Shown: positions 16,694 to 26,584, counted from the first letter of the stretch. The stretch: 64,000 nucleotides of DNA from Geomonas propionica (GCF_016458235.1 NZ_JAEMHK010000008.1:176218-240217); one strand, 5' to 3'. The notes: generated by a model from the letters alone, not told the origin. Program-made: numbers and translations.

Positions 16694-18838
16694 GTGACAC
16701 AGGACCTCGCGAACATGCCTTTTGGGGATTTGCTGACGGAGTTGAAAGAACTCCCCATGCTGGCACGCTACAGCCTTACGCTCTATTGCAAGCGTAACGG
16801 CACCGTTGCGACCGCACGGCGTTTCGAGTCCTGCGCCACCGTCATCGAGGATGCCTTGTGCCGGGAGGTCTCCAGACACTTCTTCGAGGAGGACATGGAT
16901 GTGTTCTTCGAAGAGGGCACCCCCTCGGTCTGCCGCTACGGCGGCGGGTTCTTCGGCTTCCTCATCCCCTTCACCCTCTCCGGCGAAGAGTTCTGCCTGG
17001 TGGGTGACGGCGTCCGCGAAGAATCCATAGATCTGTGGCAACTGGCCTCCCTCGCCCGCAACGGCGGAGATGCCTTTTCGCTGCTCCCTTACGTGGAATC
17101 GCTTTGCACCGCGAGCTACGAAGAGGTCGAGGAGGTCGCCGAGCAGGTCAGGCGCAGGATCGAACTGTACCGGCTCCCCGCAGCCTCGCACCAGGAGCAG
17201 GCCGCCGTGGCACGTTCTCAGGAGCCGGTCGGCGACGAGGCGTTGCACGCCGTGTCCCAAACTGTGGAAAGGCTGGACAAGGTCGGCACCGTCACCGCCT
17301 GCCTCGCCGTCTGCTGTGAAACCATCGTTACAGTATTCCAGGCCACGCGCATCGCGGTCGCACTCCCCGACGCAGATGGGAAATCGTTCTCGGTGACCGG
17401 CATGTGGGGGCTTCCCGAGGAGCTGGGCACCCTAAGCGTCGAAACGCTGCAACTGTTCGTGGCGCCGGACCGTGCGAAAAAGACCGTGCTCTGGGACGGC
17501 AAGCTGCGCGCCGCTCTCCCCGAAGTCAGGGCCACCGTCTGCACCGCCTTCCCGCTCAAGGCCCATGGCGAGCGGCTCGGGTTTATGGCTATCTTCGATA
17601 CCGAAATCACTCCCAACGCCGCGCTGCTCATCTCCATGCTGGCCGGCGCCATGGCCGGGAAGCTCTCCTCGATCGACAGGGACGCAGCCCGCTGCAAGGA
17701 AAACGCCCTCTCCGAGCGCCTCATGTCGCTCACCGACACCCTGCTGCAGATCGACAGCAAAGACCTTCTGTACGAGTCCATCCTGAAGATCGCCTCCGAC
17801 TTGATCGAGGCCACCCAGGGCTCCATCATGCTGATCGACAAGGACGGCGTCGCCATGCAGATCGTGTTCACCCTGGGCATGACCCTCAACATAGCGCGCT
17901 GCCTGCAGCTCAAGGTCGGCAAGGGGATCGCCGGTATGGTCGCCAAGACCGGGCAGCCGCTGCTGGTCAACGACGTGGAGAAGGACAGCCGCGTCGCCAT
18001 GGCCAACAGGCTCCGCTTCAAGTCCAAGTCGCTGATCTGCATCCCGCTCAAGCTCAAGGACAAGGTGATCGGGGTGCTGAACCTCTCCGACAAGAAGAAC
18101 CTGCGCCCGTTCACCCACGCCGACCTGCAGCTCCTCACCTCCTTCGCCAACCTCGCCTCGCTCATGATCGAGCGCACCGAGGTGCGGGAGGAATCCGAGC
18201 GCTTCGAGCAGCTCTCCGTCACCGACCCCCTCACCGGCCTTTACAACCGCCGGTTCCTGAAGAGCAGGCTCGAAGAGGAGTTGAACCGGAGCATGCGCCA
18301 GGGGCTGAACCTCACCGTCATCTTCATCGACCTCGATTTCTTCAAGAGTTACAACGACCTCTGCGGCCACCTGGCCGGCGACGAGGCGCTCAAGCTCACC
18401 GCTGACATCATCAAGGAATCGCTGCGGGAGATGGACATCGTGGCGCGCTACGGCGGCGAGGAATTCTGCGCCGTACTGCCGGGAACGTCCAAGGGCGAGG
18501 CGATGATCGTGGCGGAGAGGATCCGTTCCGAGATCGAGAACAAACGTTTCCGCGGCGAGAGCGACATCCCCCTGCGCCGCCTCACCGCAAGCCTCGGCGT
18601 GGCCTCCTTCCCCGAGGATGGCAGGACCTTCAACGACCTGGTGCACGCCTCCGACATCGCCCTGTACGAGGCGAAGGCGCGCGGCCGCAACCGCATCGTG
18701 GCGGCTCGTACCTCCACACAGCAGGGCGAGCCCAAGCACGATGTGCTGGAACCGCGCCGCGAGGCGACGCAGTCGAACCTCGCCAAGACCCTGGATTTTA
18801 ACGCTTATCTGGAAGCGTCCCTGCAGTCGAAAGGGTGA
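16694..18838 (+). CDS. GAF-GGDEF diguanylate cyclase
   Basis: Predicted soluble cyclic di-GMP synthase of 714 residues. The first 170 residues are of unknown fold with many aromatic and cysteine residues. Two GAF-like regions follow (about 180-330 and 350-500), then a GGDEF domain (510-680). The active site is GGEEF at 587-591, and the I-site REMD lies five residues before it, so product inhibition is likely. The second GAF holds GKGIAGMVAKTGQPLLVNDV, a standard GAF core. The start is GTG at 16694 with GGAG eight bases upstream. It lies 240 bases before the PilZ gene on the same strand. Confidence 0.9.
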   Translation: MTQDLANMPFGDLLTELKELPMLARYSLTLYCKRNGTVATARRFESCATVIEDALCREVSRHFFEEDMDVFFEEGTPSVCRYGGGFFGFLIPFTLSGEEFCLVGDGVREESIDLWQLASLARNGGDAFSLLPYVESLCTASYEEVEEVAEQVRRRIELYRLPAASHQEQAAVARSQEPVGDEALHAVSQTVERLDKVGTVTACLAVCCETIVTVFQATRIAVALPDADGKSFSVTGMWGLPEELGTLSVETLQLFVAPDRAKKTVLWDGKLRAALPEVRATVCTAFPLKAHGERLGFMAIFDTEITPNAALLISMLAGAMAGKLSSIDRDAARCKENALSERLMSLTDTLLQIDSKDLLYESILKIASDLIEATQGSIMLIDKDGVAMQIVFTLGMTLNIARCLQLKVGKGIAGMVAKTGQPLLVNDVEKDSRVAMANRLRFKSKSLICIPLKLKDKVIGVLNLSDKKNLRPFTHADLQLLTSFANLASLMIERTEVREESERFEQLSVTDPLTGLYNRRFLKSRLEEELNRSMRQGLNLTVIFIDLDFFKSYNDLCGHLAGDEALKLTADIIKESLREMDIVARYGGEEFCAVLPGTSKGEAMIVAERIRSEIENKRFRGESDIPLRRLTASLGVASFPEDGRTFNDLVHASDIALYEAKARGRNRIVAARTSTQQGEPKHDVLEPRREATQSNLAKTLDFNAYLEASLQSKG

Positions 18839-19078
18839 AGCCGACCGCGGCGCCACCTTCCTCACCAAGCACCAATCCCACCTGCACCTTTCATGACCCG
18901 ACTAACTTGATTTTTTATATGTGACACAGCGTTTTAATAGTGAAATATCATAAAAAATATGCTAATAATCCCTACGCGTAATGGATGGATGCTTAGCATC
19001 CCTTTGAGAAGCTCTGGCTCACAGACAAAACCGCCACCGCCATAGCTTCTCCAGTCGTCAGTAGGCGGCCATGAGGTA

Positions 19079-21169
19079 GTGATGACAGACGCCAGCAAGA
19101 TTTTACAATTTGCCCGGCCCGATACTGTAATAGAGTTTTCTCCCGGATCCGAAAAAGAGGTCGGGCTCAATAAGCTGATCAATAAACTTAATTTCATCAA
19201 TTTCCAAGAAGACTCCATCCTCGTCAATTTCAGACACGCCAAATACCCCCGCACGGTAACGCTCGAAGCAATCCCCCTCCCCTGTTTGAACAACAAACTC
19301 GAATGCCGCTGGGTCGATGTGGACTCCATCAGCGCGATGACCAACGGCTGCGCCTTCGAGAGCATCTTCGTGGTCAGCGGCCACCGCATGATCACGGCGA
19401 TCCCGGAACTGATCAGCATCAGCGACCAGGGGGCGATCTTTCTTTTGCCCGAGAAGTGCATCGAGGTGAATTACCGCAAGTCCCGGCGCCACCCTTGCCA
19501 GGGGGTCTTCGCAGAGCTGTTCCAAAACGGGGCCCGCTTCCAGGGGACGCTGGTCGACTTCAGCGCCCTCTCTCTCCGGGTGCAGGTCAAGGGGGACAAC
19601 AGCCGCACCTTCAACTGGATCAACAGCGACGCGCCGCTGCAGGTGGTTTTGACCAACGACAGCACCACCCTGTATTCCGCCGAGTGCCGCATCACCTCCC
19701 AGACCCTCGGGCACCGGGACCGGATCTACCTGCTGGAGCCGCTGCAGGAACGCATGCAGCGCTTCAAGGCCAAGGAGATCCGCAGTTGCCGCCACGAACT
19801 GCTCCCGCTGCCCAACGCCGTGTTCCGACATCCCTTCAGCCAGAAAAGCATCGACCTCAAGGTGCTCGACATCTCCGGTTCCGGCTGCTCCGTCTGCGAG
19901 GACGTCGAGGCGAGCGTGCTCCTGCCGGGCATGATCCTGCCCGAGCTCGAACTGCGCATCGGCAACAGTTTCGCCACCAAGTGCGTGGCCCAGGTGGTCT
20001 ACCGCGAGGACGCCGCCAAGACGGAAAAGGCACCCGTGGTGAAGAGCGGGCTCTGCTTCCTGGACATGGACATCCGGGACCACGTCAGCCTGTTGTCGCT
20101 TTTGTACCTGGCCAAGAACAGGCACTCCTACGTGAGCACCCAGGTGGACCTGGACGATCTGTGGCAGTTCTTCTTCGACACCGGCTTCATCTACCCGGAG
20201 AAGTACCACTTCGTGCAGGTAAACAAGGCGCACCTGAAGGAGACCTACCAGAGGCTCTACACGGAGAACCCCGGCATCGCGCGCCATTTCATCTACCAGG
20301 AGCACGGCAACATCCTGGGGCACATGGCGATGCTGCGCTTTTACCAGGGGACCTGGCTCGTGCATCATCACGCCGCCAACAAGTCCGAGTCCAACCATGC
20401 CGGGCTGATCGTCCTCGACCACCTTTCCAACTCCATCAACGACTCCTACAACCTGAAGTCCTCCCACATGGACTACCTGATCTGCTACTACAAGCCGGAG
20501 AACCGGTTCCCGGCGCGGATCTTCGGTGGGTACGAGAAGCAGTTGGACGACAAGAAGGGGTGCTCCACCGACACCTTCGTCTATTTCCACTACCAGCGCA
20601 CCTTCTCCGACAACTGGAACTTCGCCGGCCCCTGGAGCCTCACCAGCACCACCCGCGACGACCTGCTCGAACTGGAGGCGTTCTACGAGCAGCACTGCGG
20701 CGGCTTGATGCTGAACGCCCTCGACCTGGAGCCCGGCATGAGCACCTGCGAGGAGTTGTCCCACGACTACCAGCAGGCCGGCTTCACGCTGCAGCGCCAC
20801 CTCTACACCCTCAAGCGGGACGGGATGGTCAAGGCGGTGCTCATGATCAACATCTCCGACGTGGGGTTGAACCTCTCCGACCTCACCAACTGCGTCAAGG
20901 TGCTGATCCTGGACCAGGAGCACTTCCCCAAGGACATCCTGCTGATCGCCCTGTCGATCATCACGCACCGGCACCAGCAAAACGAGATACCGGTAATGGT
21001 GTACCCGGAAAGCTACGCGGAGGCCACCAACCTCCCCTACGAGAGGAAGTACACCCTTTGGACCTTCAACACCCAGACCCAGACCTCGAACTTCATCAAG
21101 TTCCTAGGCGACCTCCACAGCCGCAGCAAAAGCAGAAAAACGCAGAGGGCGGCCGCTAACGATACCTAG
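19079..21169 (+). CDS. Two-PilZ-domain protein with acyltransferase-like C-terminal half
   Basis: Probable c-di-GMP effector of 696 residues. Residues 1-130 are a beta-rich region of unknown type. Two PilZ-like regions follow: YRKSRRHPC with a later DFSALSLRV (about 138-235), and SCRHELLPLP with DISGSGCSV (about 237-340). These give the RxxxR-like arginines and D/NxSxxG patterns expected for ligand binding. The C-terminal half (350-680) has segments such as HGNILGHMAML, VHHHAANKSES and CYYKPENRFP that recall GNAT-type acyltransferases, but I cannot name the family. The start is GTG at 19079 or ATG at 19082, with GAGG just before. It ends nine bases before the HD-GYP gene. Confidence 0.8.
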   Translation: MMTDASKILQFARPDTVIEFSPGSEKEVGLNKLINKLNFINFQEDSILVNFRHAKYPRTVTLEAIPLPCLNNKLECRWVDVDSISAMTNGCAFESIFVVSGHRMITAIPELISISDQGAIFLLPEKCIEVNYRKSRRHPCQGVFAELFQNGARFQGTLVDFSALSLRVQVKGDNSRTFNWINSDAPLQVVLTNDSTTLYSAECRITSQTLGHRDRIYLLEPLQERMQRFKAKEIRSCRHELLPLPNAVFRHPFSQKSIDLKVLDISGSGCSVCEDVEASVLLPGMILPELELRIGNSFATKCVAQVVYREDAAKTEKAPVVKSGLCFLDMDIRDHVSLLSLLYLAKNRHSYVSTQVDLDDLWQFFFDTGFIYPEKYHFVQVNKAHLKETYQRLYTENPGIARHFIYQEHGNILGHMAMLRFYQGTWLVHHHAANKSESNHAGLIVLDHLSNSINDSYNLKSSHMDYLICYYKPENRFPARIFGGYEKQLDDKKGCSTDTFVYFHYQRTFSDNWNFAGPWSLTSTTRDDLLELEAFYEQHCGGLMLNALDLEPGMSTCEELSHDYQQAGFTLQRHLYTLKRDGMVKAVLMINISDVGLNLSDLTNCVKVLILDQEHFPKDILLIALSIITHRHQQNEIPVMVYPESYAEATNLPYERKYTLWTFNTQTQTSNFIKFLGDLHSRSKSRKTQRAAANDT

Positions 21170-21178
21170 GACGAGCAG

Positions 21179-23110
21179 ATGAATACACCGCTATACAACA
21201 GCAGCATCATCGATACGTACATCAAGCTCATCAAGAGCAAGTACAACTTCGTCAACATCGGCGAACTGCTGAGTTACGCCAACATGAGCCCGCTGGAAGT
21301 CGCCGACCAGGGACACTGGTTCACCCAGGAGCAGGTCAACCTCTTCTACGAGCGCCTGCTCAAGCTGACCGGCAACGATAACATAGCGCGCGAGGCCGGG
21401 AGGTACGCCGCCTCCCCCGAGGCGATGGGGATCCTCAGGCAGTACTTCCTCGGGCTGGTGGGCCCCGCCCGCGCCTACAGCCTCATCGGCGACACCGTCA
21501 ACAGCAACTTCGTCAGATCCTCCGTCTACACCTCCAAACAGCTCAGCAGCAACTGCTACGAAATCACGGTCACCCCAAGGCCGGGCACGCACGAGGAGCT
21601 CTTCCAGTGCCAGAACCGCATCGGCTTCTTCGAGGCGGTCGCCAACCTGTTCCAGCCCAGGCTGCCCCGCATCGAGCACCCCGAGTGCATGTTCCACGGC
21701 GACCCGGTCTGCCGCTACATCGTCACCTGGGAGCAGACCAACGCCGGCTTCTGGCAGTTCACCCGCAACTATGCCGCCATTGCCCTGCTGATCATCATCG
21801 CCTTTTGTTACCAGGCCAACCAGGTCAAAACCATCTACATGCTGGCCCCCTGGGCGCTGGTCCTTCTGCTGCTCATCAAGACCTGCGCCCTGCGCAGCGA
21901 GAAGAACGCCCTGCTCACCAGCCAGAAAAGCCTCAAGGACCTGACCGACAACCTTTTCAAACGGATGGAGATCAACTACAACAACGCGCTGGTCACCAAC
22001 GAGATCGGCCAGGTAATCAGCAGGCAGACCGAGGTCCGCGAGATCCTCTCCAGCGTGATCCAGATCCTGGAAAAGCGCCTGGACTACAGCCGCGGCCTGA
22101 TCCTGCTCAGCAATACCGAGAAGTCGAGGCTGGTGTTCCAGGCGGGTTTCGGGTACCAGGACGAACAACTGGCCTTCCTGGGCAAGACTACCTTCCACCT
22201 GGACCGCCCCGACTCCCGGGGGGTGTTCGTGATCTCCTTCCGGGAGCAGCGTCCCTTCCTGGTCGCCGACGTCAAGGACATCGAGGGGAACCTCTCCGGC
22301 AAGAGCCAGAACTTCGCCAAGCAGCTCCTGTCCCAGACCTTCATCTGCTGCCCGATCATCTGCGAGGGGGAATCGCTCGGGATCATCGCGGTCGACAACC
22401 TGAAGTCGAAGCGGCCGCTGGTGCAAAGCGACGTGTCGCTCCTGATGGGGATCGCCCCCGTCATCGGCATCAGCATCCGCAACGCCAAGCTGCACGAGGC
22501 GAAGTCGAACCAGTTCAGCTCTTTCTTGCAGGTCATGGCGGCGTCGATCGACGCGAGGGATCCCCTAACCGCCGGCCACTCCGAGAAGGTCACCGAATAT
22601 TCGGACGAAATCTGCGAGGAACTGGGGCTCCCACGCGCGGAGCGCGAGATGATCCGGGTCGCGGCGCTTTTGCACGACTACGGCAAGATCGGGGTTCCCG
22701 ATGCGATCTTGAAGAAAAACGGCAGGCTGTCCGACCTCGAGTACGAGATCGTCAAGACCCATTGCCACAAGACCCGGGACATCCTGGAGCAGGTAAATTT
22801 CGAGGGGATTTATCGGCAAGTACCGGAAATAGCCGGCGCACATCATGAAAAAATCGACGGCACCGGCTATCCTAAAGGACTCAAGGGGAAGGACATCCCG
22901 CTGGGGGCGAAGATCATCGCCGTGGCGGACTTCTACGAGGCGGTGACTTCGCAACGCCACTACCGCGCCCCGATGCGGGTCGACGAGGCTTTCCGCCTGC
23001 TCCGGGAAGGGGCCGGGACCCATTTCGACCGCCACATCGTGGAGGCGCTGATCACCTGCCGGATGCGTGCCGGCGAGGAGAGCAAGCCCGCGGTGCTCCA
23101 GGAAGCCTAG
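21179..23110 (+). CDS. V4R-like/GAF/HD-GYP c-di-GMP phosphodiesterase
   Basis: Predicted to hydrolyse c-di-GMP. In 643 residues, the N-terminal 185 are homologous to the input domain of the kinase at 14088, including PLYNSxIxDxYxKL at the start and the HPECMFHGDPVCRYIVTW end. Two hydrophobic helices (about 199-240), a GAF domain (270-440) and an HD-GYP domain (445-625) follow. Catalytic residues are visible: the HD pair H499-D500 in LLHDYGKIG, and HHEKIDGTGYP at 555-565. It is nine bases downstream of the PilZ gene and so is probably coexpressed with it. Its stop overlaps that of the convergent methyltransferase. Confidence 0.92.
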   Translation: MNTPLYNSSIIDTYIKLIKSKYNFVNIGELLSYANMSPLEVADQGHWFTQEQVNLFYERLLKLTGNDNIAREAGRYAASPEAMGILRQYFLGLVGPARAYSLIGDTVNSNFVRSSVYTSKQLSSNCYEITVTPRPGTHEELFQCQNRIGFFEAVANLFQPRLPRIEHPECMFHGDPVCRYIVTWEQTNAGFWQFTRNYAAIALLIIIAFCYQANQVKTIYMLAPWALVLLLLIKTCALRSEKNALLTSQKSLKDLTDNLFKRMEINYNNALVTNEIGQVISRQTEVREILSSVIQILEKRLDYSRGLILLSNTEKSRLVFQAGFGYQDEQLAFLGKTTFHLDRPDSRGVFVISFREQRPFLVADVKDIEGNLSGKSQNFAKQLLSQTFICCPIICEGESLGIIAVDNLKSKRPLVQSDVSLLMGIAPVIGISIRNAKLHEAKSNQFSSFLQVMAASIDARDPLTAGHSEKVTEYSDEICEELGLPRAEREMIRVAALLHDYGKIGVPDAILKKNGRLSDLEYEIVKTHCHKTRDILEQVNFEGIYRQVPEIAGAHHEKIDGTGYPKGLKGKDIPLGAKIIAVADFYEAVTSQRHYRAPMRVDEAFRLLREGAGTHFDRHIVEALITCRMRAGEESKPAVLQEA

Positions 23111-23913
23111 GGCTTACGGCCGCGGCAGGAGATGATCGGGGTGTAGGTGAAGCGGCGGGGATTGGCGAAGAAGGCCCGGAACTCCTCCAAGAACTCCTCG
23201 TACCCCCCTTGGTACTCGTTGAAGTCGTAGCCTGACCTCTTGGCGGCCACCTCGACCTTCTTGGTCCAGTTGAATTCGTCCACCTCCTTCAGCTCCCCGA
23301 AGATCTGGTGGTGCGCTTCGACCTTCACGTCGATGTCCTGGAACCCCAAGTCGTAGAGGAAGGAGTACAGCTTCCGTCCCACGTACGGGTCGAAGTTGTC
23401 GTTTGCCTCGAGGCTCTTGATGGTGGCGGCGACGGCGCGCTCCATGCGCGGGGAATGTCCGAAATGGCTGAGGCAGTTGTGATCGAGGTCGATCAGGCAG
23501 AGTATGCCGCCGGGTTTCAGCGCCGCCGAGATGTTGCGCACCAGTTCGAAGCAGTTGGAGAGGTGGTACTCGAGGACGAAGCGGCACCAGGCGAAATCGA
23601 ACTGCCCGAACCCGGTGAGCGGCTGGTACAGGTCGCAGCGCTCAAAGCTTACCGTGCTTGAACCGTAGTGCTGGCGGGCAAAGTCGAGACGCTGCTCGGA
23701 CAGGTCGACGCCGACGGCACGCCCGCCCGGCTGCACCAACTCCCCGAGCATGCTGGTCGTCTTGCCGGGGCCGCAGCCGATGTCGATGACGCTCATGCCC
23801 GGCGCGAGCCCCGCCCAGCGCGCCTGTTTCCCGGTCACCGCGTTGTCTGTTTTCATATCAAGCCGAACGGATTCTTCGGCGTGTTCCATCAGGTACCGTC
23901 TTTCTGAGCGCAT
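23107..23913 (-). CDS. Class I SAM-dependent methyltransferase
   Basis: A 268-residue methyltransferase of unknown substrate. Motif I is VIDIGCGPGKT near residue 45, motif II AVGVDLSEQRL, and a motif IV-like FDFAWCRFVLEY near 110, as in small-molecule or lipid methyltransferases (UbiE/Bud23 type). The C-terminal 90 residues are charged and probably form the substrate cap. ATG at 23913 has GGGAG upstream; a TTG three bases earlier is less likely. It is convergent with the HD-GYP gene and overlaps its stop by four bases, so there is no evidence of shared function. Confidence 0.85.
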   Translation of the reverse strand: MRSERRYLMEHAEESVRLDMKTDNAVTGKQARWAGLAPGMSVIDIGCGPGKTTSMLGELVQPGGRAVGVDLSEQRLDFARQHYGSSTVSFERCDLYQPLTGFGQFDFAWCRFVLEYHLSNCFELVRNISAALKPGGILCLIDLDHNCLSHFGHSPRMERAVAATIKSLEANDNFDPYVGRKLYSFLYDLGFQDIDVKVEAHHQIFGELKEVDEFNWTKKVEVAAKRSGYDFNEYQGGYEEFLEEFRAFFANPRRFTYTPIISCRGRKP

Positions 23914-24065
23914 CAACTGCTCCCGTTAAACATTTTGAATAATTAAGGTTTTAACACATAGCACTTGGCGTAGTCAACCACGACAGCCATGTTACCCGTT
24001 GCCATGGCGATTCGTCAACGTCGCCGCACCACGGTAGCCCAAATCGTACTTCACCAGGAGGGTTT

Positions 24066-25289
24066 ATGAACTACAGGAAGAGCCTGATGGCGGGGATGCT
24101 CGCCTCAGCGGTCGCGCTGGGGGCAGGTATGCCGTCGTCCGCGTTGGCTGCAGGCTATGCGGTATTCACCCACGGGGCCGGCGCCCTCGCCCAGGGTAAC
24201 GCGGTGACCGCCCACGCAGCCGACGCCAGCACCATCTTTTACAACCCGGCCCTGATGAACAAGCTGGACGGGACCCAGATGCTGATCGGCACCACCGCCA
24301 TATTCTCCGCCCGCGAGTACACCAGTTCCGTCGGCGGCAATGCCGACTCCGACGACTCGGTCTTCTTCCCGAGCCACCTCTACGTCACCCACAAGTTCAA
24401 CGACCAAATGAGCGCCGGCCTCGGCATCTTCAACCCCTTCGGCCTGGGCACCAAGTGGGACACCAACTGGGACGGCCGTTACATCGCCACCAACTCCACC
24501 CTGAAGACCTTCGACATCAACCCAGTCTTCTCCTACAGGGTGATCCCTTCCCTCACACTGGCTGCCGGCCTCGACGTGATGCTCCTCGACGCCACGCTGG
24601 AGCGCAAGGTCTTCACCGGCGGCCCGGACGTGGGGTCGAAGTTCAAAGGGAACGGCACCGGGGTCGGCTACAACCTCGGGGCGGCCTACGACATCACCCG
24701 CGACCTCACCCTGGGCGCATCGTATCGCAGCCAGGTCCACGTCGACATTTCCGGCGATGCGACCTTTTCGGTGCCGGCGCTCAACACTGGCGGCAAGACC
24801 GACCTCACCCTGCCGCCGCAGTTCACGGCTGGCTTAGCCTACAAGGGGATCGACAAGCTCACCGTGGAAGCAGGTGTCCGCTGGGAAGGGTGGTCCAAGT
24901 TCAAGAATCTGGACATTCGTCTCGACAACGGCCAGTCCCTGGTCACCCAGAGGGACTGGAAGGATAGCTGGGGGGTGAACCTTGGGGGAAGATACCAGCT
25001 CGACCCGAGGGTCGCCCTGTCGGCGGGCTATGTCTACGGGGGAAGCGCGGTCCCCAACAGCACCTTCGACCCCTCCATCCCCGATGCCAAGACCCACGTT
25101 TTCTGCGTCGGCACCGACGTGGACCTGAAGCCCTTTACTGTCGCCTTTGCCTACGGCTACCAGTACTACGAAAACCGCGACAAGAACAACAACGTCGGCT
25201 TCAACCCCTTCGTCCCCACCAGCACCGCCAATGGCACGTACCAAAGCGATGCGCACCTCGTGGCGCTCTCGCTCGGATATAAGTTCTAG
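24066..25289 (+). CDS. FadL/OmpP1-family outer-membrane transport protein
   Basis: Predicted 14-strand outer-membrane channel for long-chain fatty acids or aromatic hydrocarbons. The 407 residues begin with a signal peptide cut after ALAAG (about residue 28). The mature start GYAVFTHGAGALAQGNAVTAHAADASTIFYNPA carries the FadL N-terminal hatch features, including the NPA motif. The protein ends in the aromatic YKF typical of beta-barrels. AGGAGG precedes the ATG. A strong hairpin terminator follows. The actual cargo is unknown. Confidence 0.93.
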   Translation: MNYRKSLMAGMLASAVALGAGMPSSALAAGYAVFTHGAGALAQGNAVTAHAADASTIFYNPALMNKLDGTQMLIGTTAIFSAREYTSSVGGNADSDDSVFFPSHLYVTHKFNDQMSAGLGIFNPFGLGTKWDTNWDGRYIATNSTLKTFDINPVFSYRVIPSLTLAAGLDVMLLDATLERKVFTGGPDVGSKFKGNGTGVGYNLGAAYDITRDLTLGASYRSQVHVDISGDATFSVPALNTGGKTDLTLPPQFTAGLAYKGIDKLTVEAGVRWEGWSKFKNLDIRLDNGQSLVTQRDWKDSWGVNLGGRYQLDPRVALSAGYVYGGSAVPNSTFDPSIPDAKTHVFCVGTDVDLKPFTVAFAYGYQYYENRDKNNNVGFNPFVPTSTANGTYQSDAHLVALSLGYKF

Positions 25290-25314
25290 CTCGCCCTTCG
25301 CCACCGCCAACGAG

Positions 25315-25348
25315 AAAAGGCCTCTCCCGGATCGGGAGAGGCCTTTTT
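25315..25348. terminator. Bidirectional intrinsic terminator
   Basis: Arms 25315-25329 and 25333-25347 pair over 15 bases, with A-tract and T-tract ends, around a three-base loop. The hairpin lies between the convergent fadL-type gene and the gene ending at 25374, and has a T-run on both strands. Confidence 0.9.
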
Positions 25349-25373
25349 GTTTTTCAGGGCGAATTCGCCTCGA

Positions 25374-26300
25374 CTACTTCTTGGCGAACTTCGGGTCCAG
25401 GCTGCGCGCCAGGTCGTCGTAGGCGACCAGCGCCTTGATCTGGGGGGTGGTCTTCTTCACGGTAGCGTCGAAGAGTTGCAGCTTGCCGTTGAAGGTATGG
25501 GCCTTGTTCCTGAGCGAGGTGGTGCTTTCGGCGAGAAAGCTCTTTTCTGCCTTCTCGTCGCTCTTCAAAAACGACTTCGCCTTGGTCAGCGCCTCGTCGC
25601 CTGAACCCACGTAGTGGTTCACGCTCTCCAGGAAGGAAAGCGAGGAAGCGGACAACTGGGAGGTGGTGGTCAAGCGGTCCTGCACCTCGGTCATCCCCTT
25701 CAAAAGGTCCTGGTCCGCAAAGCGCACCAGTTCCGAGACGTCCTGGTTGTAGGTTGGCTTGTTCGGGTCCAGCGCGTCGGCGCGGGACAGGAACTGCTGC
25801 GAGGTGCCCAGGTACTTGTTGATGGAGACCGACGCGGCGCCGAGGGAGACCGCGGAGTCTGAGACGAACTTGGTGAAGAGCGAGGCCTGCCCCGCATACG
25901 GGATCGGGAAGAACTTCACGAAGCGCGCGGCCACCGAACTGGCCTGGATGTACTTGGAGTAGCCGGCCACGTGCCCGGACATCCACTTCACGTAGCTCTC
26001 GAACTCCGCCATAGACTGACGCTGGGCGCGCACGTCTGCGGTGATCTCCTTGAGCTTCTTGGAGTTGCGGGCGGCGAGGTCGGTGGAACTGATGCTGCAG
26101 CTCTCCAGCGCCTTGATCCTCTCCTGTAGGAGCGCGTTCTCCTTGGTGAGCGCCGCGAGGGCTGCCGCCTGATCGGGTGCTGCGGCGGCAACAGGCGCCG
26201 GGTTGGCCTGGACGGGGGGCACGGCGTCGGCGGCATAAGCAAAGGGCGCTGCCACGCAGGCGGTGAGCAATGAAAGTGCGATAACGGTGCGAATCTGCAC
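25374..26300 (-). CDS. Exported coiled-coil protein of unknown function
   Basis: I do not recognise a family. The 308-residue protein has a clear signal peptide (MQIRTVIALSLLTACVAAPFAYA, cut after residue 23), an Ala/Pro-rich linker and a predicted coiled coil (about 45-100) with LTKENALLQERIKALE heptads. A helical body follows, with one conserved-looking hydrophobic stretch near KFFPIPYAGQASLF. It is probably periplasmic. The start codon is GTG at 26300 with AGGAG eight bases upstream. It faces the fadL-type gene across a shared terminator and lies downstream of a 79-bp tandem repeat. Confidence 0.8.
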   Translation of the reverse strand: MQIRTVIALSLLTACVAAPFAYAADAVPPVQANPAPVAAAAPDQAAALAALTKENALLQERIKALESCSISSTDLAARNSKKLKEITADVRAQRQSMAEFESYVKWMSGHVAGYSKYIQASSVAARFVKFFPIPYAGQASLFTKFVSDSAVSLGAASVSINKYLGTSQQFLSRADALDPNKPTYNQDVSELVRFADQDLLKGMTEVQDRLTTTSQLSASSLSFLESVNHYVGSGDEALTKAKSFLKSDEKAEKSFLAESTTSLRNKAHTFNGKLQLFDATVKKTTPQIKALVAYDDLARSLDPKFAKK

Positions 26301-26347
26301 GGGTAAACTCCTGGATCGTTAATGTCGGACCGCTAGGAACGATACAT

Positions 26348-26584
26348 CAATCGCCCCGGCGAGACAAGGCAAAAGAGCTGAAGCAGGGGACTGGCTCCGC
26401 CAGGTGCCGGTCCCCTTACTGCTTCGCAATCGCCCCGGCGAGACAAGGCAAAAGAGCTGAGGCAGGGGACTGGCTCCGCCAGGTGCCGGTCCCCTTACCG
26501 CTTCGCAATCGCCCCGGCGAGACAAGGCAAAAGAGCTGAAGCAGGGGACTGGCTCCGCCAGGTGCCGGTCCCCTTACCGCTTGC
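26348..26584. repeat. Three tandem 79-bp repeats
   Basis: Units begin at 26348, 26427 and 26506, each starting CAATCGCCCCGG, and differ at only a few bases. Each holds an inverted repeat whose outer arms are GGGGAC and GTCCCC (26386-26415 in unit 1). The whole 422-base space 26301-26722 has no gene: it holds these repeats, the related hairpin at 26621 and a terminator at 26672. Confidence 0.9.

Noticed and set aside
18839..19078. GEMM-type cyclic-dinucleotide riboswitch before the PilZ gene
   Set aside because: The space holds a small GGATGC-TTA-GCATCC hairpin, but the conserved GEMM core sequences and tetraloop-receptor parts are not present.
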